From assembly GCA_016932505.1 (NCBI GenBank), contig JAFGCT010000011.1:1-38828 (forward strand): DNA of 38,828 nt, read 5' to 3'. The stretch is from Candidatus Peregrinibacteria bacterium (GTDB lineage Bacteria > Patescibacteriota > Gracilibacteria > UM-FILTER-43-11). Positions 29,695-38,828 of this stretch are shown one piece after another. Each line of letters begins with the position of its first letter. The stretch's first letter is position 1. The position numbers were made by a program, and so were the translations under genes. Under the pieces are notes generated by a model, which saw nothing but the letters and a program-made list of their open reading frames with translations, had not been told where the DNA came from and made no database searches.

Positions 29695-32397
29695 TTACTT
29701 AATTGGTAATTGAATAGTAAATGTTGTTCCTTTGTTAATCTCACTCTCTACTTTCATTATACCATCATGCAACTCAACTATTCTCTTAGAAATAAAAAGC
29801 CCCAAACCAGCACCCCCCTTGTATCTTGTTTCAATACTTTTTACCTGAATAAATTTATCAAAAACACTTTCAATCTGAGATTTTGGAATACCTACGCCAT
29901 TATCGATTACCTTAATAACTGCATTTCCAGAATCTATACTTATTTCTACAACAATAGGCTTGCCTCTTTTTGAAAATTTAATTGCGTTATCTAAAAGATT
30001 TCTAAGCACTTGAGTAAGTCTTATTGTATCAATTTTAATAGGAAATTTATCTAACTTAGTCAAATTATTTAAACGAACATTAAGATCTTTCTCTTGAATC
30101 TGAAATGAAAGACTGTCTATCACATTTTTTACTAAATTAATAAGATTGGTCTCAACAATCTGAAGTTCAAATCTCCCCGTATCCAACCTGGTAACATCTA
30201 GTATATTATTTACCAAATAATTAAGAGATTCCGCATTATTGTAAGCCCTTAATAAATATTGTTGCATGGCCTCTGGTATAGAATTAAGTGATTCATCTTC
30301 AACAAGAAAGGAAAGATAACCCCTAATTGAAGTAAGTGGAGAACGAAGCTCATGCGAAGTTATTGCAATAAATTCATCTTTAAGTTTATTAATGGACTGT
30401 AAGCGCTTATTGGCAACCTGCAGATGATGGGTTTTTTCAGCAACCATTTCCTGCAATTCCTTGTTGAAATTATGCATTTTTCTTTCTGCCTCTTTTAATT
30501 TTGTAATATCATGCGCCCTACCTAAAATACCGATTTTTCCATGATAATTGATTCTTTGCAAAACGACATCGATATCAATAAGCTGACCGTCTTTTCTCCT
30601 TCCTTTTATTACATTGGAACAAGAAGTGACGTTTGAATTCAATAGCTTATTATGATCATCATAATCTTTTAAAAATTCAGTAATATGCTTTCCAACAAAA
30701 TCCTTTTCTTTGAATTTAAATATCTTCCCGAAACGTGAATTTCCCTCCTTAATTATGCCATCATCCATTATAAACAAACCCGTAACTGATTTTTGTACGA
30801 TTTTTTGATATCTCTCATAAACTTCACGACTTGCTATATGCCGTCCTATAACTCCAGCAACAGTTTGAGCAATTTGCCTTTCTATATTCACGAAATACTT
30901 TTTATGTTGCCCTGAAGGGATTTGTGTATAACCAACACGAAGAATTCCTCTTTTCTTCCCACGAATTATAATCGGCTCTTCAATTTTAATCTTAAATTCT
31001 TTGCAATGTTTTGATGATTCATAGTTTTTATCATCAAAAGTAATACAAACCTGAGAAATATCTGGAAATCTCATTGTAAGAACAAGGTCTCGACAAATAT
31101 CGGTTAACACCTGTGACAACCTTTTAACCATTCTTATATGGGAATGTACACGATACAACACATTAAATTCCCTAACACGCTTTTCAATAATTCTTTCCGC
31201 TTCTTTTTGTTTGGTAATATCATGCGCAGTACCCACAAAACCGATAGGTCGGGATTTATCATCTTTTATAAGAGTTGTGCTCATAAAAGTAGGAAACTCT
31301 GTTCCATCTCTTTTTACATGACCAAGCTCCCCCTGATTACCACCAGTTCTATATACCTTTTCATTAAACGGAAGAACCTCTTCTTTCATCTGACTTTTTG
31401 TATGAAACATGCTGAGATGTTTTCCGACTAATTCCTTAGATTTATAACCATGCATTTTTGCCCATGCAGAATTAACGAATTCTATATTGCCATTAATATC
31501 AAACATAGCCACTCCGTCCATTGAATGTTCAGTCGCACTTCTAAGCTTCAGAGTAAGTTCTCTTGCACGCTTCTTCTCTGTCATATCAATCAATATTCCC
31601 CTAATTCCTATTGCTTTATTGTCTTTCAAAATTGGCTTCACATGAATGGTAGCAGGAAAGATAGATCCATCTTTCCTAACAACATTGTATTCAGCGGATA
31701 CTGGAATTTTATCACGTAAAAATCTATGTGTATTTTTTAATGCTGACAATCTTTCACTTTTAGCGACAAGATTAAAGACATTAATACCTTCTCTTATCTC
31801 TTTCTCGGAATATCCGAACATTTTGTGAGCCTCTTTATTTACAAATAGAAGATTACCGGAAGAATCTGTTTCAAATACTACCTGAGGTAGCAAATTCGCC
31901 ATATTTTTAAATCTTTTTTCACTCTTTCGTAATTCTTCATCTTTTTTCTTGAGCTCGCGTATATCAGTAACAATTACAACTGTACCACCATCAGGCAACG
32001 GTGTTCCATGAGAAAGAATAGGAATTCTTTCACCAGACTTTGTGTAAATACCACCCTCATAACTTGAAGAAATTCCTCGTTTACGATCAGTAGAAAGGAT
32101 TTTTTTTACTTTTTCAATTGTACCCTTACTCCATAAGTCAAACTCATGCATACCAATCATCTCATTATAAGTATATCCGAGCAATTTACATATAGATGGA
32201 TTAGCATAAAGAAGCCTTAGGTTACTATCTGCAACCCATACACCATTTTGCATATGTTCCACCATGCTTTTATACCAATCGGATGTTTTTACTAATTCAG
32301 ACCCAGCATTCACTAAAGGACCGGTTTCACCCAGTTTAATGGAGAGCTTCTTTGTCGTCTTTACCCGAGTATTCTGCTTGTGAGATGGCTTAGGCAT
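29695..32397 (-). CDS. Soluble multi-PAS sensor histidine kinase
   Basis: The 900-residue protein has no membrane helix. Order: three PAS domains with PAC tails (about 38-155, 160-275 and 282-400), a GAF-like segment (about 405-535), a fourth PAS (about 540-655), a short coiled coil, HisKA with H682 in ITSHELRSPLTS, and a GHKL ATPase domain with N-box LRNLLDNAIKFS, G1 DNGVGIP, F-box FDKFIQV and G2 GGAGLGLFISKR. All catalytic boxes are intact. It should sense cytoplasmic signals such as redox state, oxygen or ligands through the PAS set; no cofactor ligand can be named from sequence. The partner receiver starts one base downstream. Its promoter is seen at 32470-32497. Confidence 0.95.
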   Translation of the reverse strand: MPKPSHKQNTRVKTTKKLSIKLGETGPLVNAGSELVKTSDWYKSMVEHMQNGVWVADSNLRLLYANPSICKLLGYTYNEMIGMHEFDLWSKGTIEKVKKILSTDRKRGISSSYEGGIYTKSGERIPILSHGTPLPDGGTVVIVTDIRELKKKDEELRKSEKRFKNMANLLPQVVFETDSSGNLLFVNKEAHKMFGYSEKEIREGINVFNLVAKSERLSALKNTHRFLRDKIPVSAEYNVVRKDGSIFPATIHVKPILKDNKAIGIRGILIDMTEKKRARELTLKLRSATEHSMDGVAMFDINGNIEFVNSAWAKMHGYKSKELVGKHLSMFHTKSQMKEEVLPFNEKVYRTGGNQGELGHVKRDGTEFPTFMSTTLIKDDKSRPIGFVGTAHDITKQKEAERIIEKRVREFNVLYRVHSHIRMVKRLSQVLTDICRDLVLTMRFPDISQVCITFDDKNYESSKHCKEFKIKIEEPIIIRGKKRGILRVGYTQIPSGQHKKYFVNIERQIAQTVAGVIGRHIASREVYERYQKIVQKSVTGLFIMDDGIIKEGNSRFGKIFKFKEKDFVGKHITEFLKDYDDHNKLLNSNVTSCSNVIKGRRKDGQLIDIDVVLQRINYHGKIGILGRAHDITKLKEAERKMHNFNKELQEMVAEKTHHLQVANKRLQSINKLKDEFIAITSHELRSPLTSIRGYLSFLVEDESLNSIPEAMQQYLLRAYNNAESLNYLVNNILDVTRLDTGRFELQIVETNLINLVKNVIDSLSFQIQEKDLNVRLNNLTKLDKFPIKIDTIRLTQVLRNLLDNAIKFSKRGKPIVVEISIDSGNAVIKVIDNGVGIPKSQIESVFDKFIQVKSIETRYKGGAGLGLFISKRIVELHDGIMKVESEINKGTTFTIQLPIK

Positions 32398-32469
32398 ACG
32401 CGTAAGAAAATAATAAAGAGCCGTTCATTTTTTGATTTGAAAGGTTTTTATTTTTATTTAACGGAGGCA

Positions 32470-32497
32470 ATTATAACACAAAAATAAAATAATGCAA
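32470..32497 (-). promoter_or_regulatory. Promoter of the signalling operon
   Basis: On the minus strand TTGCAT (32497-32492) and a perfect TATAAT (32475-32470) are 16 bp apart. Transcription would start near 32463, leaving about 65 nt before the kinase ATG. It lies between tRNA-Val and the kinase, so the operon need not depend on the tRNA promoter. Confidence 0.65.
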
Positions 32498-32530
32498 AAC
32501 AAAAAACATTTATGTCAAAGTCAGTTTTAA

Positions 32531-32607
32531 TGGTGGGCGATAGAGGGGTCGAACCTCTGACCTTATGAACGTCAATCATACGCTCTAGCCAACTGAGCTA
32601 ATCGCCC
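32531..32607 (-). tRNA. tRNA-Val (anticodon GAC)
   Basis: A complete 77-nt cloverleaf on the minus strand: acceptor GGGCGAT with ATCGCCC, D stem GCTC/GAGC, anticodon stem TATGA/TCATA with loop TTGACGT (anticodon GAC, reading GUC and GUU), T stem AGAGG/CCTCT with loop TTCGACC. The 3' ACCA is encoded. Confidence 0.96.
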
Positions 32608-32643
32608 GTAAATATGGAATTTTTCCCGATAAAAACACTAAAA

Positions 32644-32672
32644 ATTATACGTATCAAAAACGCAACAATCAA
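32644..32672 (-). promoter_or_regulatory. Promoter of tRNA-Val
   Basis: On the minus strand TTGATT (32672-32667) and a perfect TATAAT (32649-32644) are 17 bp apart, about 36 bases upstream of the tRNA. It diverges from the giant surface-protein gene. Confidence 0.75.
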
Positions 32673-32834
32673 GACTGATATAAAACTATGTAACAAAACA
32701 GTACTTTTGTAAGTTAAAAAGCGCATTTTCGTTTTGTTTGAACAACTTTTTTTGATACAATAAAATTTGGTGTAATATTGGCTATTTGTCTGTCTATTTA
32801 GACCAAAAAACAAAATAAAAAATATAAACTAAAA

Positions 32835-35800
32835 ATTAAAAATTTTAAAAGATACATCGCAGGGCTTATTGTAGCGATAATGCTAGGTAATAACTTGGCT
32901 GTATTAGATGTAAAAACTTTTAAAATTCCGGAGGCTCATGCACAAGAAGTTGCTGGACCTATTGTAGATACACCAATGGAGCATGATGAAATTGGACTAA
33001 TTGCCCTTTTGGTTGAAAGTGATTTATTGGAAGATCAGGCAATAAAAAGCAGAATAAAAACATATGCGAGAAATGCACAGGAAAGAACTCCTCATTCACA
33101 ATCTTTGATAATCAAAGTAGATAAAAATGAAGAAACCTACAATGTAGCAAAGCTACTGGAAAAATTATATTTCGAAGGAATAGACACGGATGTAATCGAT
33201 GGAAATCCAATTAATAATAATTCTGTAAAAGAAGATAACAATAAGCTGATAGGCATTGTTGTTATCGGGGATGTGCCTATTCCTGTTGTAACTGAAAGTG
33301 GTGGAGATTCATATCCAAGCATGTATCCTTACACGGATTTTTACCGTAAGCGATTTATTTACAATCATGAAACTGATAAATTCGAAGAAAATTCCGATGT
33401 GCCATTTCCTAATCCGGAGGTATGGCATGGGGTTATTGTTCCACCAAGTAAAGATGCCGTGCAATCAAGAACCGAGCTTATAGAGTATTTTGATAAAAAT
33501 GAAAAATATTCAGATGGCGATTCGGAATTTACAGATTTCAACAAAAGAATGCTTTATCTCAATCATCCTGCAATGGAGAAGAAGATGAATTATATGGATT
33601 TTGGGAATTATCTTCGCTACATAGCCTTTATGGAGGAAATGTCTTTTAACAGATATAACAAACATCTATTAAAAGAATTAATTAAATGGGTAAGTTCAGA
33701 CATGGGGGCAGAAGAGCCGGTAATGCCGGATGAAGCAATAGATGCCATGCTGGATGTAAGCACTGAATTTATTTTTAAGCAGTACACTTCCCCTCTTGCA
33801 ATGGCATTGAAGATTTATAGAGGTCAGCTTAACGGAGCCTTTAAAGACACCGGAAGATGGTATGGGAATAAAGTGGATACCGCGGATGAATTGATCACCT
33901 ACCGTGATGAATATGCGAAAACGACTCTACGCAAAAAGCAATTGATGCTGGAAAAAGAGGTGGATGATTTTATTAAAGAAGAAGTACCTGCAGAAGAAAG
34001 AAAAGCTGAAATAACAACAAGTGCTGAATTAAAAATAAAAACCGATATACCTGTTATTGGAGAAGGAACAAAACACTATACTTTCTTCACATATATTGAC
34101 GGGAAAAAAGTATCGGAAATGAATACGGTCGAAGATTGTGGGATTAATGTGGGACAGGAAAGGGGTGCGGATGAAGAAGTATTGGAAAACAATTCCGTAT
34201 ATGTGGAAGCAAACAGGATGTATAACCCTGAGACTTTAATTGAACCACCTAATGATGAAGACTGGAAACTGGAAGAGGATGGAGATTACATCGATTACGC
34301 GGGTTGTGTGTTCAACAATTCATACGAAATAGATACGGGGAAAATGCTTCTCAGTCCTTCAAACTGTAATGTCAGAATGTCCAATAAACCTATTTTTGAC
34401 ATTGTGGGTTCCAAGGAGATAGAAGACGAAACAGGCGGAAATAGATGCTCATATTCCAGAATGACTTTCAGCACTGGGGATGATGGTGTATTTAATAACA
34501 ACGCAAAAAGTGGCGGAGCAAGTGAAGTGAAACTTAAAAATGTGATTAATCACGTATATGGAGTTTTTGTTAATGACGGTACGATTACCGAAAAGCCGGA
34601 TATATCCATGAGAGAGAAAGCTTCTGATGTTGTTAAAGCGCTTGTAAATACAGGTAGAACAATACATTATGAACCGGATATTCCCCTGCTTGATGTAGTG
34701 GATATGTATATTTCGGCGGAAATAAATGGAACAGGAGAAATAGATGATTATTCAACTCACGTTGAACCAACAAACGAAACCATTCAGGCTATTAAACAAG
34801 AAAAAACAGACACATGCGGACCAAACGGCTCAATAAATTTTCCGCAAATTGTTACGCCAAGTACACCTGCAGATGGTATTAGATACACAGAATTTCAGCG
34901 CGAAGATGAAAAAAGAAGATTCGATTACATGAATTTATACAGGATTGGAGGTAATAATATTGAAGAAATTGAAAACAATTTAGAGGAGGAGATTTCTTCA
35001 AAAGAAGTTGAACTTGAACAAGCCGTAGGCACTCCGACAAATTTATTAATCAATTCTTTCGCGGAAGGTATTGATGCAGATAATAATATAATATGGAAAG
35101 ATGATATAGATGAACCGATTATTTGGAATACTCTGAATGTCGATCAAAAACTCGCAAATATAATTCAAAAATACACAGACCGTGACAGCGTAATGCCAAC
35201 GCCTAATTATATTGTTCCTCATATTCCTCAAATGAAACCAAATGGATATGAAGTTCTACATATTGTAGCCGAGGGAGATCCATGGGGTTATACGTACGGA
35301 CTAAACAGAGCAATGGTGAATCAGATGCAGGGAAGTGAATTCGGAGAAGCAACAGTGGAAGATGAGCAAGGAGATGGAGTAGGAGATTCTGCAACTACAG
35401 GCGATGAAGGTGGAGGGAATGACGATGAGAACAATTATGTATGCGGAGACCCAAAGGGCGTGGAAATATGGGAATGGTTCGACGCTCTTCAATGCTGGAT
35501 AGAAGAAGAAATACTTCCGGCTAGTGAACTTTTCAAATTAGATGAAACTTGCGGTACACTTGCCACAGCCCCGGAAAATCAGCAGGAAGAAATTGCTTTC
35601 CCTGATCCAATGGATGATACAACCACCAAAGCTGTAGATATCGAAGCGGAAATGGATAGGAAAAGTCTTGTGGTAGGACAAGAAGAAAGTATTTTTGTAT
35701 ATCCTATAAACGCAAATGGAAATAGTGTTATGGGCTATCTGGATGAAGTAGTTCATTTAGAACTAGCTGATTCATCGCTTGGTTCATTCAGTAAAAATGA

Positions 35801-38800
35801 CTTTCACTTCTTTAAAGGCGAAGACGAAGTAAAGTTCACAGCGGAAAAAACTGGAACAACACAGCTTAGAATTACGATGGGTGATATTGAACTACAGCCT
35901 GCAATCACTATTCATATTTACGACAGCATTAATCTTCATTGGTCGAGTGAACTTCAACAAAGTGGTAATCAAAATTCATACAAAATTAATGTTGATTTAA
36001 GAACCCCAAGCGGTGATCAGGTTACAGACGTAAATACTGTGATTTATCTTGCTCCAGCAAAACCTACAGATGGTGGATTTACAAATAAAGGAAAAAATCA
36101 GCTTGTTGCAGGTGAAGGTGAAACAGAGTTTGTTCCAATGGCGGGTCCGACAAAAATTGATTTAATTGAAAAGGATCCTTTTTATACAAGTGCGCCTTAT
36201 AGCATTAATCCACCTGCCAGTCCTGCAGTAAAACTTGCTGTGGATTCCCCTGGTTATATTGAAATAGGAGAAACAAAAGAAATACCTATAACAGCAGTAA
36301 GCACTTTCGGAACAATCGCTACAGGCTTTAATAACAATATTACTATTAGCCTAAGTGAAGATACAGAGAAATATGCAAAAGTAATTACAGCAAATGTTCA
36401 AATGGTAAATGGAAAAGGCAAAGCTATTATTCAAGGAGGAAAAGATACAGCAGATATAAAAATAATTGCCGAATATCCGAATTTGCAAAGCGGTGAAGGA
36501 GCTATTCCAATACTCGCAAGAGTGGATAGTGAAGATTGGATGGGGAAATATCCTCAGAATTTATTTGCTTCGTTTGTAGGCTTCCCTGCAGGTGACTTTT
36601 TTGAAGAAAATTACTTTGGAGGTATCCATTTATTTAATGGAAAAACCGAAGCAGTTTATTCGTTCTTAACGGGAAATAATCCAGCTCCGGAAGTTTATGT
36701 AATGCCAAATTATCAGGTTAAAACTACACAACCTCAGCAGAAGGTCTATCTGGAATTTCCTAATAATCAAATCCTTTTACAAGTCTTTGATCAAATAAAA
36801 TTACAAACATTATTAAGTAAAAATATTCAACTGAATTTTAATGAAGTAATTGAATGGGAGGAAGAATCAAAACTAGAAGTAAACAAAATGTATGTGGAAG
36901 TGCTCTCGGATATTTTCACATCAAAAACAATAGAAAATGGTATTGAATTATTAGACTATGAAGGTAATGAAGTTTTAAGACTTCAGAAAAATAATATTGA
37001 TTTGATTAACCCAAGCTATAGCTTCTATTACAACAATGAACCTGAACTTGATGTATTGGAAATTATTCTTTCCGACGGTTCTGAGGATATAACAAGAGTT
37101 ATGTTGAATTTTGAACCGGTTCAAATGGAGCCGGAAAATTTTAATGAAATAAGCGACAAATATGTAGCTAAAAAAGTTTATAGTGGAAATGGAACCAATA
37201 AACCTAATGGATTAATCCTTTATAATCCGGCAGGAGATATGCCTGAAGATGATAAAGGTGAATATTTTGGACTTCAGGGGGAAAATAATTATCTTCAATT
37301 ATTCGCAGGTGGTAGTTCCGCAGGAGAATCAACAAGATTTAATCTACCGGCAAATGCAGTATTACTAGGTGACCCTACTATTCAGTTGGATTTAAGTCCA
37401 AGCGGAGGATTAGATTATGATTATTCCAAAGGACGAAAAATTTTTCAGGATCCAAATGGAAGCCAGATAGCATCCATGACGTATTTTAATTTTAATAACG
37501 ATGCATATGAAGATGTAGCATTAGTTATGAAAGATGGAAGGGTTAGATTAATGGAAGGTGGACCGACTGAACCTGAATACCGTGATAGAGGTGATATTGC
37601 CTTTTTATCCGATGGTGCTGTTGCGATAGAAGCATTTGATTTTCAAAAGGATGGATATGAAGATTTGGTAGTAGGAACTAATGAAGGAAGACTGGCTATT
37701 CTAAACAATGATAAAGAACTCATATCTAGAACTAATCAAGACATTAAAATCGGCAAACAATTATATCAGCTAAGAAAAGGTGATATGGATGCAGACGGAG
37801 AAGAAGACCTTACCGTTCTGGATAGCCGTGGTGACATTTTGGTATTTTATTATGAAAATGGAAAGTTTAAAGAAAACGGAAAGCTATTAGGTAATTATGG
37901 ATTTAGCATCAAAGATACAAACTTATATAAAGACTTAGAAATTAGATATCAAGGCTTGGCTACACCTAACACGACACTTGGTTTGGACCTTTCAGCGCTA
38001 CCTGATACTGAACCCGGCACACCTGTTCTTGAAGCGTCCGATTCTCAGCTGGATGCAATAACTAATTTAATAAATGGCAATGCCTCAAACCCAAGTGAAG
38101 ATGATTCAAAGGCATTGATTGAAGCCGCAGCGGCATTGCAGGAAGCGATAAAAAATAATCCAGAAGCCGCAGCTGGCTTAAATGGACCACCAATGTTACC
38201 TTGGGCAGAAGACGACCAAACCAAAACATATTTTGAACCGGCAGAAAATTTATCGTTCTTAACTATTACAAAAACAGTTCGAAATAAAGACAGACCTGAT
38301 TCCAAAAATGTCGATTTAGAAGAAAAACTTATTTATAATATTACGATTACTTCAAGTATTAATCTTTCAAATTTTGTTATTGCAGATACCGTACCAGATT
38401 CGCTTTCAGCAGACATGACAACAATTAATTGTAGCGGAGTTGGATGCCCAGAGATGCTAGATACACAAGAAAGCGGAATACGTATGTTTATTGGTGAAAT
38501 GAATCTTAAGGCTAACCAACCGCTTTATTTAGATTATGAGGCATCTGTAAAACACACTCCTCAGGCAGCAATTATGGTTCAAAAACTCACTCAACCTAAT
38601 GCTATTAATGATCAGTATTTGGATGTTATAGTATCACCACCGTACAACAATACTCAGGATTTTATTCAGCATTATTCAACAGGGTCAAGAAGTTATAGCA
38701 TACGTTCAACCAGTGAAGATGCGAAACCACCAAGTGCAGACCTAACAGCAATTCTGGATAACAATTCATTCATTGAAGCACTTACAAATTTCAGCACACA

Positions 38801-38828
38801 AGAATTCAGCGGAGATAACCCACCAGAC
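32835..38828 (+). CDS. Giant secreted surface protein with FG-GAP-like and DUF11-like segments, 3' end beyond the window
   Basis: The frame is open from 32802 to the window end, about 1,998 codons from the proposed start. The N-terminus (KNFKRYIAGLIVAIMLG, then IPEAHAQE) looks like a signal peptide cut after AHA, so the protein is exported. The only nearby ATG, at 32880, would remove the basic part of the signal; ATT at 32835 keeps it, hence my tentative start. Residues 60-600 are unfamiliar. An acidic low-complexity linker lies near 850. About 930-1240 looks like Ig-like beta domains. Around 1545-1670 are FG-GAP/calcium-type repeats (FNFNNDAYEDVAL, DFQKDGYEDLVVG, DMDADGEEDLTVLD). About 1800-1920 resembles DUF11 (LTITKTVRN... 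with IADTVPDSL). Similar giants are typical of Peregrinibacteria-like genomes and may mediate attachment; that role is inference. Confidence 0.8.
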   Translation, partial: MKNFKRYIAGLIVAIMLGNNLAVLDVKTFKIPEAHAQEVAGPIVDTPMEHDEIGLIALLVESDLLEDQAIKSRIKTYARNAQERTPHSQSLIIKVDKNEETYNVAKLLEKLYFEGIDTDVIDGNPINNNSVKEDNNKLIGIVVIGDVPIPVVTESGGDSYPSMYPYTDFYRKRFIYNHETDKFEENSDVPFPNPEVWHGVIVPPSKDAVQSRTELIEYFDKNEKYSDGDSEFTDFNKRMLYLNHPAMEKKMNYMDFGNYLRYIAFMEEMSFNRYNKHLLKELIKWVSSDMGAEEPVMPDEAIDAMLDVSTEFIFKQYTSPLAMALKIYRGQLNGAFKDTGRWYGNKVDTADELITYRDEYAKTTLRKKQLMLEKEVDDFIKEEVPAEERKAEITTSAELKIKTDIPVIGEGTKHYTFFTYIDGKKVSEMNTVEDCGINVGQERGADEEVLENNSVYVEANRMYNPETLIEPPNDEDWKLEEDGDYIDYAGCVFNNSYEIDTGKMLLSPSNCNVRMSNKPIFDIVGSKEIEDETGGNRCSYSRMTFSTGDDGVFNNNAKSGGASEVKLKNVINHVYGVFVNDGTITEKPDISMREKASDVVKALVNTGRTIHYEPDIPLLDVVDMYISAEINGTGEIDDYSTHVEPTNETIQAIKQEKTDTCGPNGSINFPQIVTPSTPADGIRYTEFQREDEKRRFDYMNLYRIGGNNIEEIENNLEEEISSKEVELEQAVGTPTNLLINSFAEGIDADNNIIWKDDIDEPIIWNTLNVDQKLANIIQKYTDRDSVMPTPNYIVPHIPQMKPNGYEVLHIVAEGDPWGYTYGLNRAMVNQMQGSEFGEATVEDEQGDGVGDSATTGDEGGGNDDENNYVCGDPKGVEIWEWFDALQCWIEEEILPASELFKLDETCGTLATAPENQQEEIAFPDPMDDTTTKAVDIEAEMDRKSLVVGQEESIFVYPINANGNSVMGYLDEVVHLELADSSLGSFSKNDFHFFKGEDEVKFTAEKTGTTQLRITMGDIELQPAITIHIYDSINLHWSSELQQSGNQNSYKINVDLRTPSGDQVTDVNTVIYLAPAKPTDGGFTNKGKNQLVAGEGETEFVPMAGPTKIDLIEKDPFYTSAPYSINPPASPAVKLAVDSPGYIEIGETKEIPITAVSTFGTIATGFNNNITISLSEDTEKYAKVITANVQMVNGKGKAIIQGGKDTADIKIIAEYPNLQSGEGAIPILARVDSEDWMGKYPQNLFASFVGFPAGDFFEENYFGGIHLFNGKTEAVYSFLTGNNPAPEVYVMPNYQVKTTQPQQKVYLEFPNNQILLQVFDQIKLQTLLSKNIQLNFNEVIEWEEESKLEVNKMYVEVLSDIFTSKTIENGIELLDYEGNEVLRLQKNNIDLINPSYSFYYNNEPELDVLEIILSDGSEDITRVMLNFEPVQMEPENFNEISDKYVAKKVYSGNGTNKPNGLILYNPAGDMPEDDKGEYFGLQGENNYLQLFAGGSSAGESTRFNLPANAVLLGDPTIQLDLSPSGGLDYDYSKGRKIFQDPNGSQIASMTYFNFNNDAYEDVALVMKDGRVRLMEGGPTEPEYRDRGDIAFLSDGAVAIEAFDFQKDGYEDLVVGTNEGRLAILNNDKELISRTNQDIKIGKQLYQLRKGDMDADGEEDLTVLDSRGDILVFYYENGKFKENGKLLGNYGFSIKDTNLYKDLEIRYQGLATPNTTLGLDLSALPDTEPGTPVLEASDSQLDAITNLINGNASNPSEDDSKALIEAAAALQEAIKNNPEAAAGLNGPPMLPWAEDDQTKTYFEPAENLSFLTITKTVRNKDRPDSKNVDLEEKLIYNITITSSINLSNFVIADTVPDSLSADMTTINCSGVGCPEMLDTQESGIRMFIGEMNLKANQPLYLDYEASVKHTPQAAIMVQKLTQPNAINDQYLDVIVSPPYNNTQDFIQHYSTGSRSYSIRSTSEDAKPPSADLTAILDNNSFIEALTNFSTQEFSGDNPPD

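Noticed and set aside
33137-38305. Several minus-strand frames of 60-90 codons
   Set aside because: All lie antisense to the continuous giant surface-protein frame and show no family features.

Overview
The window is a low-GC, gene-dense stretch of a bacterial chromosome. Several traits point to the Patescibacteria (Candidate Phyla Radiation), plausibly a Peregrinibacteria-like lineage. These are strongly A+T-rich spacers, housekeeping genes that mostly lack a Shine-Dalgarno (SD) sequence, a giant secreted FG-GAP/DUF11-like surface protein, EEPI-repeat surface proteins, and an unlinked pheS and ftsE. Genes end in TAA, TAG and TGA, so the standard bacterial code fits. The lineage call is an inference; no ribosomal marker lies in the window.

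Layout. 1-361: a RAYT-type HUH transposase cut by the window edge, with an in-frame 39-bp tandem repeat. 447-2164 (minus): purM and ftsE. 2294-4157 (plus): tRNA-Arg(GCG), a UPF0316 membrane protein and an MFS-like transporter. 4207-6172: a strong promoter, a long leader, and a secreted deiminase-fold protein that seems to have lost its catalytic residues. 6194-10733 (minus): a TVP38/DedA-like protein, rpe, rpiB, a membrane J-domain protein, proC and pheS. 10868-11348 (plus): a nested hairpin leader, two tiny membrane proteins with good SD sequences, and a terminator. 11487-15216: murA and murF (minus) flanking a PrsW-type membrane protease (plus). 15356-16130: a stem-rich non-coding region. 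16228-20085 (minus): a CaCA exchanger and a membrane-anchored LTD/PKD/thermonuclease protein. 20384-22100: two more stem-rich non-coding regions around a 98-aa protein. 22605-26805: rny, a PUR-domain protein, a glycosyltransferase and an HD-GYP-like protein. 26802-32397 (minus): one signalling operon. 32531-32607: tRNA-Val(GAC). 32835 to the end: the giant surface protein, continuing past the window.

How the genes work together. The clearest unit is the operon from 32397 down to 26802. It encodes a soluble multi-PAS histidine kinase, a single-domain receiver, an RsbW-like kinase fused to a STAS domain, a free STAS protein, and a membrane HAMP-PP2C (RsbU-like) phosphatase. That is a two-component module joined to a SigB/SpoIIA-style partner switch, with no sigma factor in view. 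murA, murF and the surface proteins serve the envelope. rpe and rpiB serve pentose-phosphate interconversion, proC proline synthesis, and purM purine synthesis.

The most novel material is non-coding. Three plus-strand regions (about 775, 840 and 320 nt) are packed with perfect stems. The first shows AAAGGAGG motifs, one of them in a hairpin loop, although most genes here do without SD sequences. The second and third end in terminator-like hairpins. Two unrelated protein genes also carry the same kind of 27-nt palindromic element, GTAGGG...CCGTA, read in the same codon phase.
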